64,000 nt of DNA, from positions 5,616,501 through 5,680,500 of the forward strand of contig NZ_CP084061.1 of NCBI RefSeq assembly GCF_020215665.1, given 5' to 3'. The notes under the pieces are model-generated. The model saw nothing but the letters and a program-made list of their open reading frames with translations, did not search any database and had not been told where the DNA came from. A program made the translations under genes and the position numbers. Positions 44,334-54,500 of this stretch are shown here, in pieces. Source of the DNA: Blautia parvula (GTDB lineage: Bacteria; Bacillota; Clostridia; Lachnospirales; Lachnospiraceae). Every line of letters begins with the position of its first letter. Position 1 is the stretch's first letter.

Positions 44334-44374
44334 CAGAGGGGAACGCCGTTTATGACGGATTCCGTTCCCCTCTG
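44334..44374 (-). terminator. hairpin at the 3' end of the AraC gene
   Basis: Perfect 11-bp stem (CAGAGGGGAAC / GTTCCCCTCTG) with a smaller inner hairpin, overlapping the stop codon; no U-tract. It separates the regulator from dpaA. Confidence 0.5.
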
Positions 44375-45195
44375 GCGGAAGTGTGGAACAGCTTTTTATA
44401 AGCTCTGGAAAAGGAAGAATAGTTTTTAAATCCGCACTGGTAACAGGCATCTGTGACGGACATACCGTTTTGGATCAGTGCCCTGGCCCGCAGCAGACGT
44501 TTGGTAGAGATATAGCTGGCTACACTGTATCCTGTCTCCTGTTTGAACAGGTGCATGAGATAATAACGGCTCATATAGAACCTGGACGCCAGCAGGTCGA
44601 TGGAAATGTCCTCAGCCAGATGTTCTCCGATATAATCCAGCACAGGAAGGATTTTGGAATTACAGCGGCTGTTTTCTATATACGTGCCTGTGTAGGCATC
44701 CATGGAGAAGCGGTTTAAAAGGATCAGAAATTCCAGAAAAAGGGCCTTCTGGTACAGGGCGGCTGCAAAGGCATCCCCGCCGAAGGATTTCTCCAGCTCC
44801 TGCAGAACCTGATACAGCCGGCTCTGGCTGAACAGCTCTACGCGCAGTACATTGGAGCGGCTGGTCTGGGCCTGCACAAAGCACCGGTTCAGGGAATCTG
44901 CCCCGTCCCGGCAGGCATCCATAAATGCAGGCGAGATATAGAGGATCATGCGCTCATAGACAGATTTGCTGTTGATGACCGGTTTGTGGATCTCACCGGC
45001 ATTTACAAGGACAATGTCATAGGGCTTCAGGTCAAAAGACTTACCTTCAATATGATATGTGACATCACCGCGTATGAAAATCAGTATTTTATAAAAGTCA
45101 TGATAGTGGTAGGAAAAGCTGTGTTCCTCCTCATCGGTAATGTGAAAAAGGCGGAAATCGTCTTTCAGATAACCGGTTTTGCTGTAAGAATCCAA
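44350..45195 (-). CDS. AraC-family transcriptional regulator
   Basis: 281 residues from a TTG start behind AGGAGGG at good spacing. N-terminal cupin domain (HYHDFYKILIFIRGDVTYHIEG, then YDIVLVNAGEIHKP), a middle linker, and two helix-turn-helices at the C-terminus (DISIDLLASRFYMSRYYLMH and VTDACYQCGFKNYSSFSRAYK). Likely a sugar-responsive activator; no obvious target on its strand. Divergent from the dapF-like gene. Confidence 0.88.
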   Translation of the reverse strand: MDSYSKTGYLKDDFRLFHITDEEEHSFSYHYHDFYKILIFIRGDVTYHIEGKSFDLKPYDIVLVNAGEIHKPVINSKSVYERMILYISPAFMDACRDGADSLNRCFVQAQTSRSNVLRVELFSQSRLYQVLQELEKSFGGDAFAAALYQKALFLEFLILLNRFSMDAYTGTYIENSRCNSKILPVLDYIGEHLAEDISIDLLASRFYMSRYYLMHLFKQETGYSVASYISTKRLLRARALIQNGMSVTDACYQCGFKNYSSFSRAYKKLFHTSARGERNPS

Positions 45196-45265
45196 TTTGG
45201 GTCCCTCCTGTGGGCTGATTTTTTTGGTTCAGCATATTTTGCAATGTTTTTAACACGATGCTTAT

Positions 45266-45294
45266 ATTATAACATAAAAGTGTCTGATAAACTA
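45266..45294 (-). promoter_or_regulatory. probable promoter of the AraC gene
   Basis: On the minus strand TAGTTT, 17-bp spacer, TATAAT. The -10 is perfect, the -35 weak. Confidence 0.5.
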
Positions 45295-45433
45295 GATACA
45301 GACTCTAAGACTGATGCTTAAAATTGTTTTGAGCCGCAGAGGTATCTGGGACGGCACTGTGGGCTGTGACATAAAATAGGGTATGGCGCGTCAGATTCTG
45401 CAGACGCATCGCAGCAGGAAAGGAAAGAGAGCA

Positions 45434-46279
45434 GTGAAATTTGAAAAATATCATGGAATAGGAAATGATTATCTGGTATATGACTGTCAGAAAAATACGG
45501 AGGAGCTGGATGCTGATAAAATCCGTAAAATCTGTGACAGGAATTTCGGGGTTGGTTCAGACGGTATTCTGGCAGGCCCTTATATAGAAGATGGAGAATT
45601 TGCCGTCCGTGTGTTCAATCCGGACGGCAGTGAGGCAAAAAGAGCAGGAAACGGTATCCGTATCTTTGCAAAATATCTGAAGGATGCCGGATATACTTTG
45701 AGTGAACGGCTGACGATCCGGACAAAAGGCGGGAAAGTGCAGGTGCGTTTTCTCAATGCGGACGGCACGCGGATTCAGGCGGATATGGGAAAGCTGTCCT
45801 TTTCCAGCAAAGACGCGGGACTTGCGGGGGAGGCCAGGGAAGCGCTCAGAGAGAAGATGGTATTCGGGCAGAAGGAATATGACTGTTCCTGTGCATCCAT
45901 GGGCAATACCCACTGTGTGATCCCCATGGCGGAGATATCCAGGGAGAAGGTCTGCACAATAGGTGCTTTTTCTGAGCGCTCTGCATACTTTGGTGACCGG
46001 GTGAATACACAGATCATGAAGGTTTTGGATAAAAATAACATTCAGATAGAGATATTTGAACGGGGTGTGGGATATACGCTGGCTTCCGGCACCAGCAGCT
46101 GCGCAGCGGCAGGGGTGGCCTACAAGCTGGGGATGATCGATTCGGATGTGATGGTACACATGCCCGGCGGCAAGCTCTGGATCCAGATCGATGAGGACTG
46201 GCATGTGATGATGACCGGCAGTGTACAGAGTGTGTGCCGGGTTGAAATGACCGAGGATTTCCTTCGGTTTGAGCCGTAG
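45434..46279 (+). CDS. diaminopimelate epimerase-like protein lacking one catalytic Cys
   Basis: 281 residues from GTG 45434, giving the family start MKFEKYHGIGNDYLVYDC; the longer frame from 45383 is not needed. DapF fold with two similar halves. The usual first catalytic motif (xxCGNGxR) reads KRAGNGIRIF here, with Ala at about residue 71. The second catalytic cysteine is present at about residue 223 in ASGTSSCAAAG. True DapF uses both cysteines as acid and base to invert LL- to meso-diaminopimelate. This protein may therefore act differently (for example one-base isomerisation) or depend on another group. No lysine-pathway gene is adjacent. Confidence 0.75.
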   Translation: MKFEKYHGIGNDYLVYDCQKNTEELDADKIRKICDRNFGVGSDGILAGPYIEDGEFAVRVFNPDGSEAKRAGNGIRIFAKYLKDAGYTLSERLTIRTKGGKVQVRFLNADGTRIQADMGKLSFSSKDAGLAGEAREALREKMVFGQKEYDCSCASMGNTHCVIPMAEISREKVCTIGAFSERSAYFGDRVNTQIMKVLDKNNIQIEIFERGVGYTLASGTSSCAAAGVAYKLGMIDSDVMVHMPGGKLWIQIDEDWHVMMTGSVQSVCRVEMTEDFLRFEP

Positions 46280-46401
46280 GTCCTCAGGTTGAGTAAAAAC
46301 CCGTTAATGCGTCCAAACGGTGCTTTTCACTGCGCGGTACCTGCGTTAAAATGAATCTGTGTAAAGAGGAACGGATTCATTGGCAGCAAAGGGAGAGGAA
46401 G

Positions 46402-46578
46402 ATGCAGATGGATGAGAGGACCTTCCGTGTGACTGTGAGTTCACAGCAATATCATACCTGGCAGGGAGTTCTGGAATATGAGAATCGGACATATTCTTTT
46501 CTCAGCGAGCTGGACCTGGTAAGGATGATGGATGATTTTTTGAGAGACAACAAAGAAAAAACAGATACTGAGGAATAA
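46402..46578 (+). CDS. small protein of unknown function, 58 aa
   Basis: Start chosen at ATG 46402 behind GGGAGAGGAAG; ATG 46408 is possible. Sequence is mixed alpha/beta-like (TFRVTVSSQQYHTWQGVLEYE, then FLSELDLVRMMDDFL) with a charged tail. The pattern of a strand pair followed by a helix resembles small proteins I have no name for. Followed by a strong hairpin. Confidence 0.55.
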   Translation: MQMDERTFRVTVSSQQYHTWQGVLEYENRTYSFLSELDLVRMMDDFLRDNKEKTDTEE

Positions 46579-46585
46579 AAAGAGC

Positions 46586-46629
46586 AGAAAGGCTTCCGCG
46601 CAGCATACAGGCTGAGCGGGAGCCTTTCT
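46586..46629 (+). terminator. terminator after the small protein gene
   Basis: 14-bp stem (AGAAAGGCTTCCGC / GCGGGAGCCTTTCT, one wobble), 16-nt loop, then GTCTGTTCTG. Confidence 0.7.
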
Positions 46630-46653
46630 GTCTGTTCTGCTGCCGCTGCCTGT

Positions 46654-46691
46654 AAAACTGCCGGTTTTTCCGCTTTGTTGGGCAGTTTTTT
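46654..46691 (+). terminator. second terminator-like hairpin
   Basis: AAAACTGCC pairs with GGCAGTTTT, followed by TT; T-rich on both strands, so possibly bidirectional. Confidence 0.5.
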
Positions 46692-46809
46692 GGGGCTGAG
46701 TTTACAACAAACCTGGCATTTGATACAAAAACAATGAGGCAAAGTTGCTAAAAATGATTGAAAATGCAAAAAAACGAATCGATTATGAGTAAAATAACCG
46801 GATATATGA

Positions 46810-46818
46810 TGGTATAAT
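46810..46818 (+). promoter_or_regulatory. extended -10 promoter
   Basis: TGGTATAAT, an extended -10, with no clear -35. It points toward a 130-nt structured region that ends in eight Ts. Confidence 0.5.
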
Positions 46819-46824
46819 TGATGA

Positions 46825-46957
46825 AAACCAAGGGGCAAAAGCCGAGGTGATTAGGCCGATTGACAACAGGGATTGGAGAAAAATCCTGGACAAGGGGGAA
46901 TTTCTTATAAGAAAAGTCTGAGAGAGTCCGTGATAACGGAAGTTGTACGTTTTTTTT
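46825..46957 (+). ncRNA. candidate structured RNA or leader upstream of an AraC gene
   Basis: Lies between an extended -10 promoter and a run of eight Ts (46950-46957), about 90 bp before the AraC gene. Hairpins seen: GGC-AAAA-GCC, AGGGAT/ATCCTG-type pairing near 46868-46890, TTTCT-TATA-AGAAA, and TCCGT-GATA-ACGGA. ACAAC (46863) could pair with GTTGT (46942) to close the structure. It does not match the riboswitch classes I know. It may be a small RNA or an attenuator. Confidence 0.3.
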
Positions 46958-47049
46958 CAACAGGTTCTTAAAAATTTGACGAAGCCTAAGGGGCTATGAT
47001 AAGCTAAAGTATAAAGTTATGAGTTTATTATGGAAACGAGGGCTTACAG

Positions 47050-47982
47050 ATGAAGAAGAGAGAAAAAGAATATGTGGAATTCCGATATTATGAGATTCCG
47101 CAGCGTGTGCCTCTGATCGCACTCATGGGCGAACGCTGGGTAACAAGGTATGGAAGTGATCCTATGCATTTCCATAACTATATGGAGATAGGCTACTGCT
47201 GTTATGGCGAGGGTGTTATGCACCTGGGAAAAGAGGACGTCAGGTACGGGGAAGGCACTGTCACAGTGATACCCAAGAATTTTCCCCACCACACAACGGG
47301 AAGGGACGACGTCTTTGACAGCTGGGAATACCTTTTTATAGATACGGAGCGCTTCTTAAAGAATGTATATGCAGATAAACCTGTGTATGCCAACACGGTG
47401 CTTGAACGGCTTCACAGCCGCATGTTTCTGACCAGCAGGGAAGAAGCACCGGAAATCGATGCGCTTGTACGTGTCATTCTGAATGAGATGCGGAACAAAG
47501 AGGAGTTTTATCTGGAGAGCGTGCAGGGATGCCTGCTCACACTGCTCCTCAAAATAGCCAGAATGAATCCGGCAGACAGCGTGCCGGAGGCTAAGGTCAT
47601 AGATGACGGAAGCCTGAACAGTATTCTGGCAGTTCTGAATTACATAGAAAAGCATTATCAGGAAGAGATCAAGGTAGGACAGCTGGCACAGATATGCCAT
47701 ATGAGCGAGACACATTTCAGGAGAGTGTTTACGGAATACATGAATACCTCTCCGGCAGAATATGTGAATCTTGTGCGGATCGAAAGGGCCTGTGAATTTC
47801 TGGCCAAGTCAGATGAACGTCTGGAAGACATTGCCGTTAAGGTTGGTTTCCAGGCATCCGCCACATTCATCCGTAACTTCAAGAAGATTGTGGGAACTGC
47901 TCCACACCAGTGGAGAAGTGCGGCAAGGGGAAAAGAAGACAACCCCTCCAACTATAATGTATCGGTTTTAAAGGGCTGGTAA
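47050..47982 (+). CDS. AraC-family regulator of the beta-galactoside locus
   Basis: 310 residues. Cupin sensing domain (MHFHNYMEIGYCCYGEGVMHLG, residues about 38-60), linker, and a C-terminal pair of helix-turn-helices (IKVGQLAQICHMSETHFRRVF and LEDIAVKVGFQASATFIRNFKK). It is encoded just before a sugar ABC transporter and two beta-galactosidases in the same direction and is their likely activator, with a galactoside as ligand. Family is certain; target and ligand are inferred. Confidence 0.9.
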   Translation: MKKREKEYVEFRYYEIPQRVPLIALMGERWVTRYGSDPMHFHNYMEIGYCCYGEGVMHLGKEDVRYGEGTVTVIPKNFPHHTTGRDDVFDSWEYLFIDTERFLKNVYADKPVYANTVLERLHSRMFLTSREEAPEIDALVRVILNEMRNKEEFYLESVQGCLLTLLLKIARMNPADSVPEAKVIDDGSLNSILAVLNYIEKHYQEEIKVGQLAQICHMSETHFRRVFTEYMNTSPAEYVNLVRIERACEFLAKSDERLEDIAVKVGFQASATFIRNFKKIVGTAPHQWRSAARGKEDNPSNYNVSVLKGW

Positions 47983-48045
47983 GGCCCCGAATGCGGGTAA
48001 ATATCAGAAAAAAATAGGGAATGTACAAATTAGACAAATAAATTA

Positions 48046-48074
48046 TTGACATATGCGGCGAAGTGATGTAATAT
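48046..48074 (+). promoter_or_regulatory. promoter of the beta-galactoside uptake operon
   Basis: TTGACA, 17-bp spacer, TAATAT; leader of about 115 nt before the solute-binding protein gene. Confidence 0.8.
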
Positions 48075-48196
48075 ACATATATGCTGGACCGTGAAAAAAC
48101 GGAAATGTGGTCATATTACACAAACAATTTGTCGAATAATAGGACCGTATGTACATTCATGTGTTTGATGCTAATAATTAAAGGGAGGCATTTATT

Positions 48197-49573
48197 ATGA
48201 GAAAAAAAATTGTTGCAGCTATGCTGGCTTCTATGATGGTTGTTTCACTTGCAGCCTGCGGAGGCGGAGATGACGGAAGCGGAAGTACCGGCGGAGATAC
48301 CAAAAAGGAAGAGACTACCGGAACAGACGAGAAAAAAGATGACGCGGCAGATGACGCCGTAGCAGCTACAGATGATGAGAATACCCTGACCGTATGGTGC
48401 TGGGACCCGAACTTCAACATCTATGCAATCAATAAAGCAGCTGAGATTTACGCAAAAGATCATGAAGGATTTAACGTTAAAGTTACTGAGATCCAGTCAG
48501 ATGATATCGAGACAAAACTGACAACTGCTATGTCAGCAGGTGATTTAAGTACATTACCTGACATCTTCCTGATGCAGGACAACTCCTTCCAGAAATATGC
48601 TACAAACTACCCGGATATCTTCGTTGACTTAACGGACAAGGGTATTGACTATACACAGTTCTCCGAAGCTAAAGTAGCTTACTCTACATTAGACGGCAAG
48701 AATTACGGTGTTCCGTTTGACAACGGTGCTGCTATCAGCTGCTACAGAACAGATATGCTGGAGCAGGCAGGATATACTGTAGATGACTTTACAGATATCA
48801 CATGGGATGACTTTATGGAAAAAGCTAAAGTTGTCAAAGAAAAAACAGGACAGCCTCTGCTGACACAGCAGGCAGGTTCTACTGATATTATCATGATGAT
48901 GATCCAGTCTGTAGGAGCTTCCTGCTTCACAGAAGACGGAAAAGCAAACATCGTTGATAATGAAGCTGTTAAGAAAGCTGTTGAGATTTATTCTCAGATG
49001 GTAAAAGACGGCACATTACTTGAAGTAACTGACTGGGATCAGTATGTTGCATCCATCAACAACGGTACCGTTGCAGGCGTTATCAACGGATGCTGGATCA
49101 TGGCTACTGTTACAGCACAGGAAGATCAGTCCGGTAAATGGGCAGTTACAAACATGCCTAAGATGGAAGGCGTTGGCGAAGCAAGCAACTACTCCAACAA
49201 CGGTGGTTCTTCATGGGCAGTTACATCTAACTGTAAGAAACCGGACGTTGCTGTAGATTTCCTGAAATCCACATTCGGCGGAAGCACAGAACTGTATGAT
49301 GATCTGATCGCTAAGGGCGCTCTGGCAACATGGGCACCGGCTGGTGATTCTGATGTTTACAATCAGGAAGTTCCGTTCTTCTCAAATGACAAAGTATATG
49401 CTAAGATCGTAGATTTTGCTACAAAGACACCTTCTAACGTTACAGGACCGTTCTACTATGACGCTCGTGATGCTATCGGTGTTGCACTTTCCCAGATCAC
49501 ACAGCAGGGTATTGACATCGGAACCGCACTTCAGGAAGCTCAGGATACTGTAGACTTCACAATGGGCGGCTGA
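48197..49573 (+). CDS. sugar ABC transporter substrate-binding lipoprotein
   Basis: 458 residues, extracellular, lipid-anchored: lipobox VSLAAC with Cys21, then a Gly/Asp/Lys-rich linker to about residue 60, then a family-1 solute-binding domain (TLTVWCWDPNFNIYAINKAAEIY onward). It would bind an oligosaccharide; neighbouring beta-galactosidases suggest a galactoside. ATG behind AAAGGGAGGC. Its codon use is noticeably biased toward favoured codons, as in highly expressed genes. A hairpin terminator separates it from the permease genes. Confidence 0.92.
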   Translation: MRKKIVAAMLASMMVVSLAACGGGDDGSGSTGGDTKKEETTGTDEKKDDAADDAVAATDDENTLTVWCWDPNFNIYAINKAAEIYAKDHEGFNVKVTEIQSDDIETKLTTAMSAGDLSTLPDIFLMQDNSFQKYATNYPDIFVDLTDKGIDYTQFSEAKVAYSTLDGKNYGVPFDNGAAISCYRTDMLEQAGYTVDDFTDITWDDFMEKAKVVKEKTGQPLLTQQAGSTDIIMMMIQSVGASCFTEDGKANIVDNEAVKKAVEIYSQMVKDGTLLEVTDWDQYVASINNGTVAGVINGCWIMATVTAQEDQSGKWAVTNMPKMEGVGEASNYSNNGGSSWAVTSNCKKPDVAVDFLKSTFGGSTELYDDLIAKGALATWAPAGDSDVYNQEVPFFSNDKVYAKIVDFATKTPSNVTGPFYYDARDAIGVALSQITQQGIDIGTALQEAQDTVDFTMGG

Positions 49574-49616
49574 TAAATAACAGACCCCTGAATTGATTCT
49601 TTATTTCTAAGAAATG

Positions 49617-49660
49617 AAAGGTCTGCTGCTGCTCATCAAAAGCAGCGGCAGACCTTTTTG
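49617..49660 (+). terminator. intercistronic terminator between binding protein and permeases
   Basis: 17-bp stem (AAAGGTCTGCTGCTGCT and its inverse, one wobble), CATCAAA loop, then TT after a T-ending arm (five Ts). It probably allows only partial read-through, giving more binding protein than permease. Confidence 0.8.
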
Positions 49661-49730
49661 AATCGGGTACAGAGGCGGAAAGCGCACTGTATCTGTTCAC
49701 AATTAAAAATGAAAAGGAGGGTGCATATTT

Positions 49731-50618
49731 ATGAGTGGTCCTAATAAAAAAGGGATGTCTCTGGAAAAGAAACATAATGTGACAGGCTGGGTCTTCCTGA
49801 TTCCGGCAACAGCCCTGATCTGCTGGATGAGTTTTTATCCCATGATCAAAGCGTTCATTATGTCAATGCAGACAGGTATTGGTATTAATTTAACCTTCGG
49901 AGGTGCTGCGAACTATCTCCGTATTCTGAAAGACCCTACATTCAAACAGTGTTTGTTCAACACATTCTTCTACCTGATCATTCAGGTACCGGTCATGCTG
50001 GTATTGGCGCTGGCACTGGCTTCTATGCTGAACAACAAGCATCTGCGGTTCAAAGGACTGTTCCGTACAGCGATTTTCCTTCCCTGTGCAACATCCCTTG
50101 TATCCTATGCTATGATTTTCCGTTCCATGTTTGCAAATGATGGTTTCATCAACACAGTCTTAAGAGGCTTTGGCATGAACCCTATTATGTGGTTTGCAAA
50201 TGCATGGACCGCAAGAGCAGTTATCATTATCGCCCTGATCTGGAGATGGACAGGATACAACATGGTATTCTATCTGTCAGGCCTGCAGAATATTGAATAT
50301 TCCGTTTACGAGGCTGCCAAGATTGACGGTGCTTCACCGGTACAGTCTTTCTTCAAAATCACAGTACCGCTTTTGAAACCAACGATTCTTCTGACAACTA
50401 TCATGTCCACAAATGGTACACTGCAGTTGTTCGATGAGTCCCTGAACCTGACAAACGGCGGACCGGGTAAATCAACAATGACTCTGTCCCACTACATATA
50501 CAATACGTCCTTTGTACAGAGCCCGAATTTCGGCTATGCGGCTGCAATGTCCATCATTGTACTGATCATGGTTGCGATTCTGGCAGTTATTCAGATGAAA
50601 GTAGGTGATGAACGATGA
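49731..50618 (+). CDS. sugar ABC transporter permease (MalF type)
   Basis: 295 residues, six spans, with the ABC importer loop motif EAAKIDGASPVQSFFKITVPLL near residue 195. ATG behind AAGGAGGGTG. First membrane subunit of the galactoside importer; overlaps the next permease gene by ATGA. Confidence 0.92.
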   Translation: MSGPNKKGMSLEKKHNVTGWVFLIPATALICWMSFYPMIKAFIMSMQTGIGINLTFGGAANYLRILKDPTFKQCLFNTFFYLIIQVPVMLVLALALASMLNNKHLRFKGLFRTAIFLPCATSLVSYAMIFRSMFANDGFINTVLRGFGMNPIMWFANAWTARAVIIIALIWRWTGYNMVFYLSGLQNIEYSVYEAAKIDGASPVQSFFKITVPLLKPTILLTTIMSTNGTLQLFDESLNLTNGGPGKSTMTLSHYIYNTSFVQSPNFGYAAAMSIIVLIMVAILAVIQMKVGDER

Positions 50619-51421
50619 ATAAAGGCCAAAAAATATTCCAGTATGTATTCCTGACGATCGTTTCCCTGTTATCTGTATTTCCGCTGTACTACATGTTCTG
50701 CGGAGCAACAAATAAAAGTACAGACGTAGTTGCCGGCAAGCTGATTCCCGGAGGTTATGTTGCAGAAAACTTCAAAGCCCTTCTGGCAAATCAGGATCTG
50801 GCAAGAGCTATGTGGAACTCCTTCAGAAATGCTGTTATCCTTACAGCTCTGGCTCTGCTGGTATGTTCCATCGCAGGCTACGGCTTTGAGATTTACCATG
50901 ACAAAGGCAAGGATGTGGTTATGACACTCCTTCTGACAGCTATGATGATTCCTTTCGCAGCGATCATGATTCCTTTGTTCAAGATGTTCTCCACTTTGAA
51001 AATGGTTAACAGCATGGCAGCCTTCATGCTGCCCACCATATCGACACCGTTTTTGATCATGTTGTTCAGGCAGAGCGCGCGTTCGTTCCCACATGATATC
51101 ATCGAGGCAGCACGTCTTGATGGTTTGAGTGAGACAGGAATTTTCTTCCGCATGTTCTTCCCGACCATGCGCTCCACTTATGCGGCAGCCATGACCATCA
51201 CTTTCATGAACGCATGGAACAACTATCTGTGGCCAAAGGTAATCTTACAGACAGACAGCTCCATCACCATGCCTATGCTGGTAGCCAACCTGTTAGGTGG
51301 TTATACGGTTGATTATGGTATGCTGATGCTCGGTGTACTTATCTGTACCTTGCCTACCGCAATTGTATTCTTCTGTCTGCAGAAGAGCTTTGCCGAAGGT
51401 ATCACAGGTGCTGTTAAATAA
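50615..51421 (+). CDS. sugar ABC transporter permease (MalG type)
   Basis: 268 residues, six spans, with EAARLDGLSETGIFFRMFFP as the ATPase-contact loop. Second membrane subunit. The ATPase (MsmK/UgpC type) is not encoded here and is probably shared with other importers, as is common in Firmicutes. Confidence 0.92.
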   Translation: MNKGQKIFQYVFLTIVSLLSVFPLYYMFCGATNKSTDVVAGKLIPGGYVAENFKALLANQDLARAMWNSFRNAVILTALALLVCSIAGYGFEIYHDKGKDVVMTLLLTAMMIPFAAIMIPLFKMFSTLKMVNSMAAFMLPTISTPFLIMLFRQSARSFPHDIIEAARLDGLSETGIFFRMFFPTMRSTYAAAMTITFMNAWNNYLWPKVILQTDSSITMPMLVANLLGGYTVDYGMLMLGVLICTLPTAIVFFCLQKSFAEGITGAVK

Positions 51422-51473
51422 AAAAGAGACAGTATTCGGTCTTGTGCCGGGCTGTTGAAAATAAGTAATTTAC

Positions 51474-51516
51474 AGGCGGATATTTTGTTTTCATGAGATA
51501 TCCGCCTTATTTTTTA
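51474..51516 (+). terminator. terminator after the importer genes
   Basis: Stem AGGCGGATAT / ATATCCGCCT, 14-nt loop, TATTTTTT tail. The enzyme genes follow, so read-through or a separate promoter is needed for them. Confidence 0.8.
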
Positions 51517-51575
51517 ATCATACGGCAGATAAAAAATAAAGGATTGTCCGCCGGATAACCAACAGGAGGTAAAAA

Positions 51576-54500
51576 ATGAAAGCATTTCAGTACGAGAAAG
51601 TAAAAGACCCTGCCTGGTTCCAGGAAAACAGGGCAGCGGCCCATTCGGACCACAGATATTATGGTTCCATGGAAGAGATGGAGCAGAAGCAGGAGAATTT
51701 CAGGTACAGCCTGAATGGTCTGTGGAAATTCCACTATGCAAATAATTACCACAGCACAATTCCGGGGTTTGAGTCCATGGATTACTGCTGCAGGTCCTGG
51801 GATGACATCCATGTGCCGGCCCACATCCAGATGGAGGGATATGACCGTCCTCAGTATGTCAATGTGCAGTACCCCTGGGAGGGCTGGGAAGAGCTGGAGC
51901 CAGGTCAGATCCCTACACGGTTTAATCCTGTGGCAAGTTACGTGAAATATTTTGAAGTACCTGAGAACATGAAAGGAAAGCGTGTGTTTATTTCCTTCCA
52001 GGGTGCCGAGAGCGGCATTGCAGTTTGGCTGAACGGCAGTTATGTGGGATACAGTGAGGACACATTTACACCGTCCGAGTTTGAACTGACACCATACCTG
52101 CAGGAGGGAGAGAATAAACTGGCAGCCCAGGTCTTCAAATTCACAAGCAGCAGCTGGTGTGAGGACCAGGATTTCTTCCGCTTTTCAGGTATTTACAGAG
52201 ACGTCTATCTCTATGCGGTGCCTGAGGTACATGTGGAGGACATGAGGATCCGTACTCTGCTGGATGACACCTTTACAAAGGCAGATCTGGAGATCGTGCT
52301 CAAGGCCACAGCAAAGGGCAACGTAAAGATTGCTCTGTCAAAGGATGGAAATGTGCTGATGACAGAGGAAAGTGCTCTGGGCAGTGACACAAGGCTGGTA
52401 ATGAAAGTGGATAACCCCGCGCTTTGGAGTGCGGAGTCACCGGTGCTTTATGACCTGCTTTTCCAGGTGTTTGACAATGCAGGTACTCTGACGGAAGTGA
52501 TTCCTTACAGGGTAGGCTTCCGCAGATTCGAGATGAAAGACAATATTATGATGCTGAACGGCAGAAGAATCGTGTTCAAGGGCGTGAACCGTCATGAATT
52601 CAGCTCTGTAAGCGGCCGTCATGTGTCGAGAGAAGAGCTGGTGAAAGATATTGTCACCATGAAGAGAAACAACATCAATGCCATCCGTACCTGCCATTAT
52701 CCGGACGGTTCAGATATCTATGATCTGTGTGATGAGTACGGGCTCTATATGATCGCAGAGAACAATCTGGAATCACACGGCTCCTGGGATTCCCAGGCGG
52801 AGAAGAAGGAACCGGATCTGAACAAGGTAGTGCCTTGTGACCATCCGGAATGGCTGGGCATGATGCTGGACCGCGTAAATTCCATGTATCAGAGGGACAA
52901 AAACCATACGGCTATCCTGATCTGGTCCTGCGGAAATGAATCCTTCGGCGGCAAAGACATCTATGAGATGTCAGAGTTCTACCGCAAAGAGGACCCTACA
53001 AGGCTGGTGCACTATGAGGGGGTATTCTGGGACCGCAGATATAACGGATCCAGTGATATGGAAAGCCAGATGTATCCTTCTGTGGAGAGCATCAAGGCAT
53101 TTCTGGAGAAAGGCAGGAGCAAACCGTTTATCTGTTGTGAATACACGCATGCCATGGGAAATTCCTGTGGTGCCATGCACAAATACACAGATCTGACAGA
53201 TACAGAGCCATTGTATCAGGGCGGATTTATCTGGGATTATATTGATCAGTCCATTTATAAAAAAGACCGTTACGGAAAAGAATTTCTTGCATACGGCGGA
53301 GATTTTGATGACCGCCCCTGCGATTACAATTTCAGCGGCAACGGTATTGCATACGGCGGAGACCGCATGCCATCCCCGAAGATGCAGGAAGTAAAGTTCA
53401 ATTACCAGAACATTACGGCTGTTGTGGAGAAGGATAAGGTGCGGGTGGTCAATAAAAATCTGTTTGTAAATACAGACAGCTTTGACTGTGTTGTTCTGGT
53501 GGAAAAGGACGGACATCTGCTGAGAGAGGCAGGTCTGGAAACACATGTGGCACCTCTTTCTGAGGAAGTCTACGAGCTGCCGGTCAGTGTCCAGACTCTG
53601 CCGGGAGAGTATGCCGTCACGGTATCCTTCCGTCTGAGAGAGGATACGCTCTGGGCCAAGAGAGGGCATGAGGTTGCCTTCGGACAGGGTGTGTATGAGG
53701 TTCCGGCACCTGCTGCGCTGCACAGGGGAAAGATGGAGATCGTAAAGAGCATGCACAATATCGGCATTCACGGAGATGGATTCCGTATTCTCTTTTCCTA
53801 TCTGAACGGCGGCCTCGTGTCCTATGTGTACGGCGGTGTGGAGATGATCAAGGCAATACCGAAACCGAACTTCTGGAGGGCACCTACAGACAATGACTGC
53901 GGCAATCTGATGCCCATGCGCTACGGGCAGTGGAAGCTGGCCAGCATGTATCTGAACCACAAAGACCCCCAGGGCGGATACCGCATTCCGAAGCTGGAAG
54001 TCCTGGAAGACAGTGCTGTGATCACATACACATATTATATGCCGTCCATTCCTTCCGCAGAGTGCAGCCTTGCTTACAGGGTATACGGTGATGGGACCGT
54101 GGAGACCACATTGTCTTATGACCCGGTAAAGGAACTGGGCGATATGCCGGAGTTCGGCGTGATGTTCAAGTTCGACGCGGATTATGACAATGTGGCATGG
54201 TACGGCATGGGGCCGGAGGAGACCTATGTGGACCGCTGCCTCGGTGCAAAGCTGGGAATCTACAAAAATAAAGTGGCTGACAACATGGCAGAGTACCTGG
54301 TTCCGCAGGAATGCGGCAATAAGGTGGGCGTACGCTGGGCCAGCGTCACAGACAGAAAGGGCAGGGGAATGCTCTTTACAGGAGATAAGATGGAATTCTC
54401 CGCACTTCCCTATACGCCGCATGAGATTGAAAACGCTATGCATCCCTTTGAGCTTCCGGAAGTACACTACACGGTTGTCAGGGTATCTGCAAAACAGATG

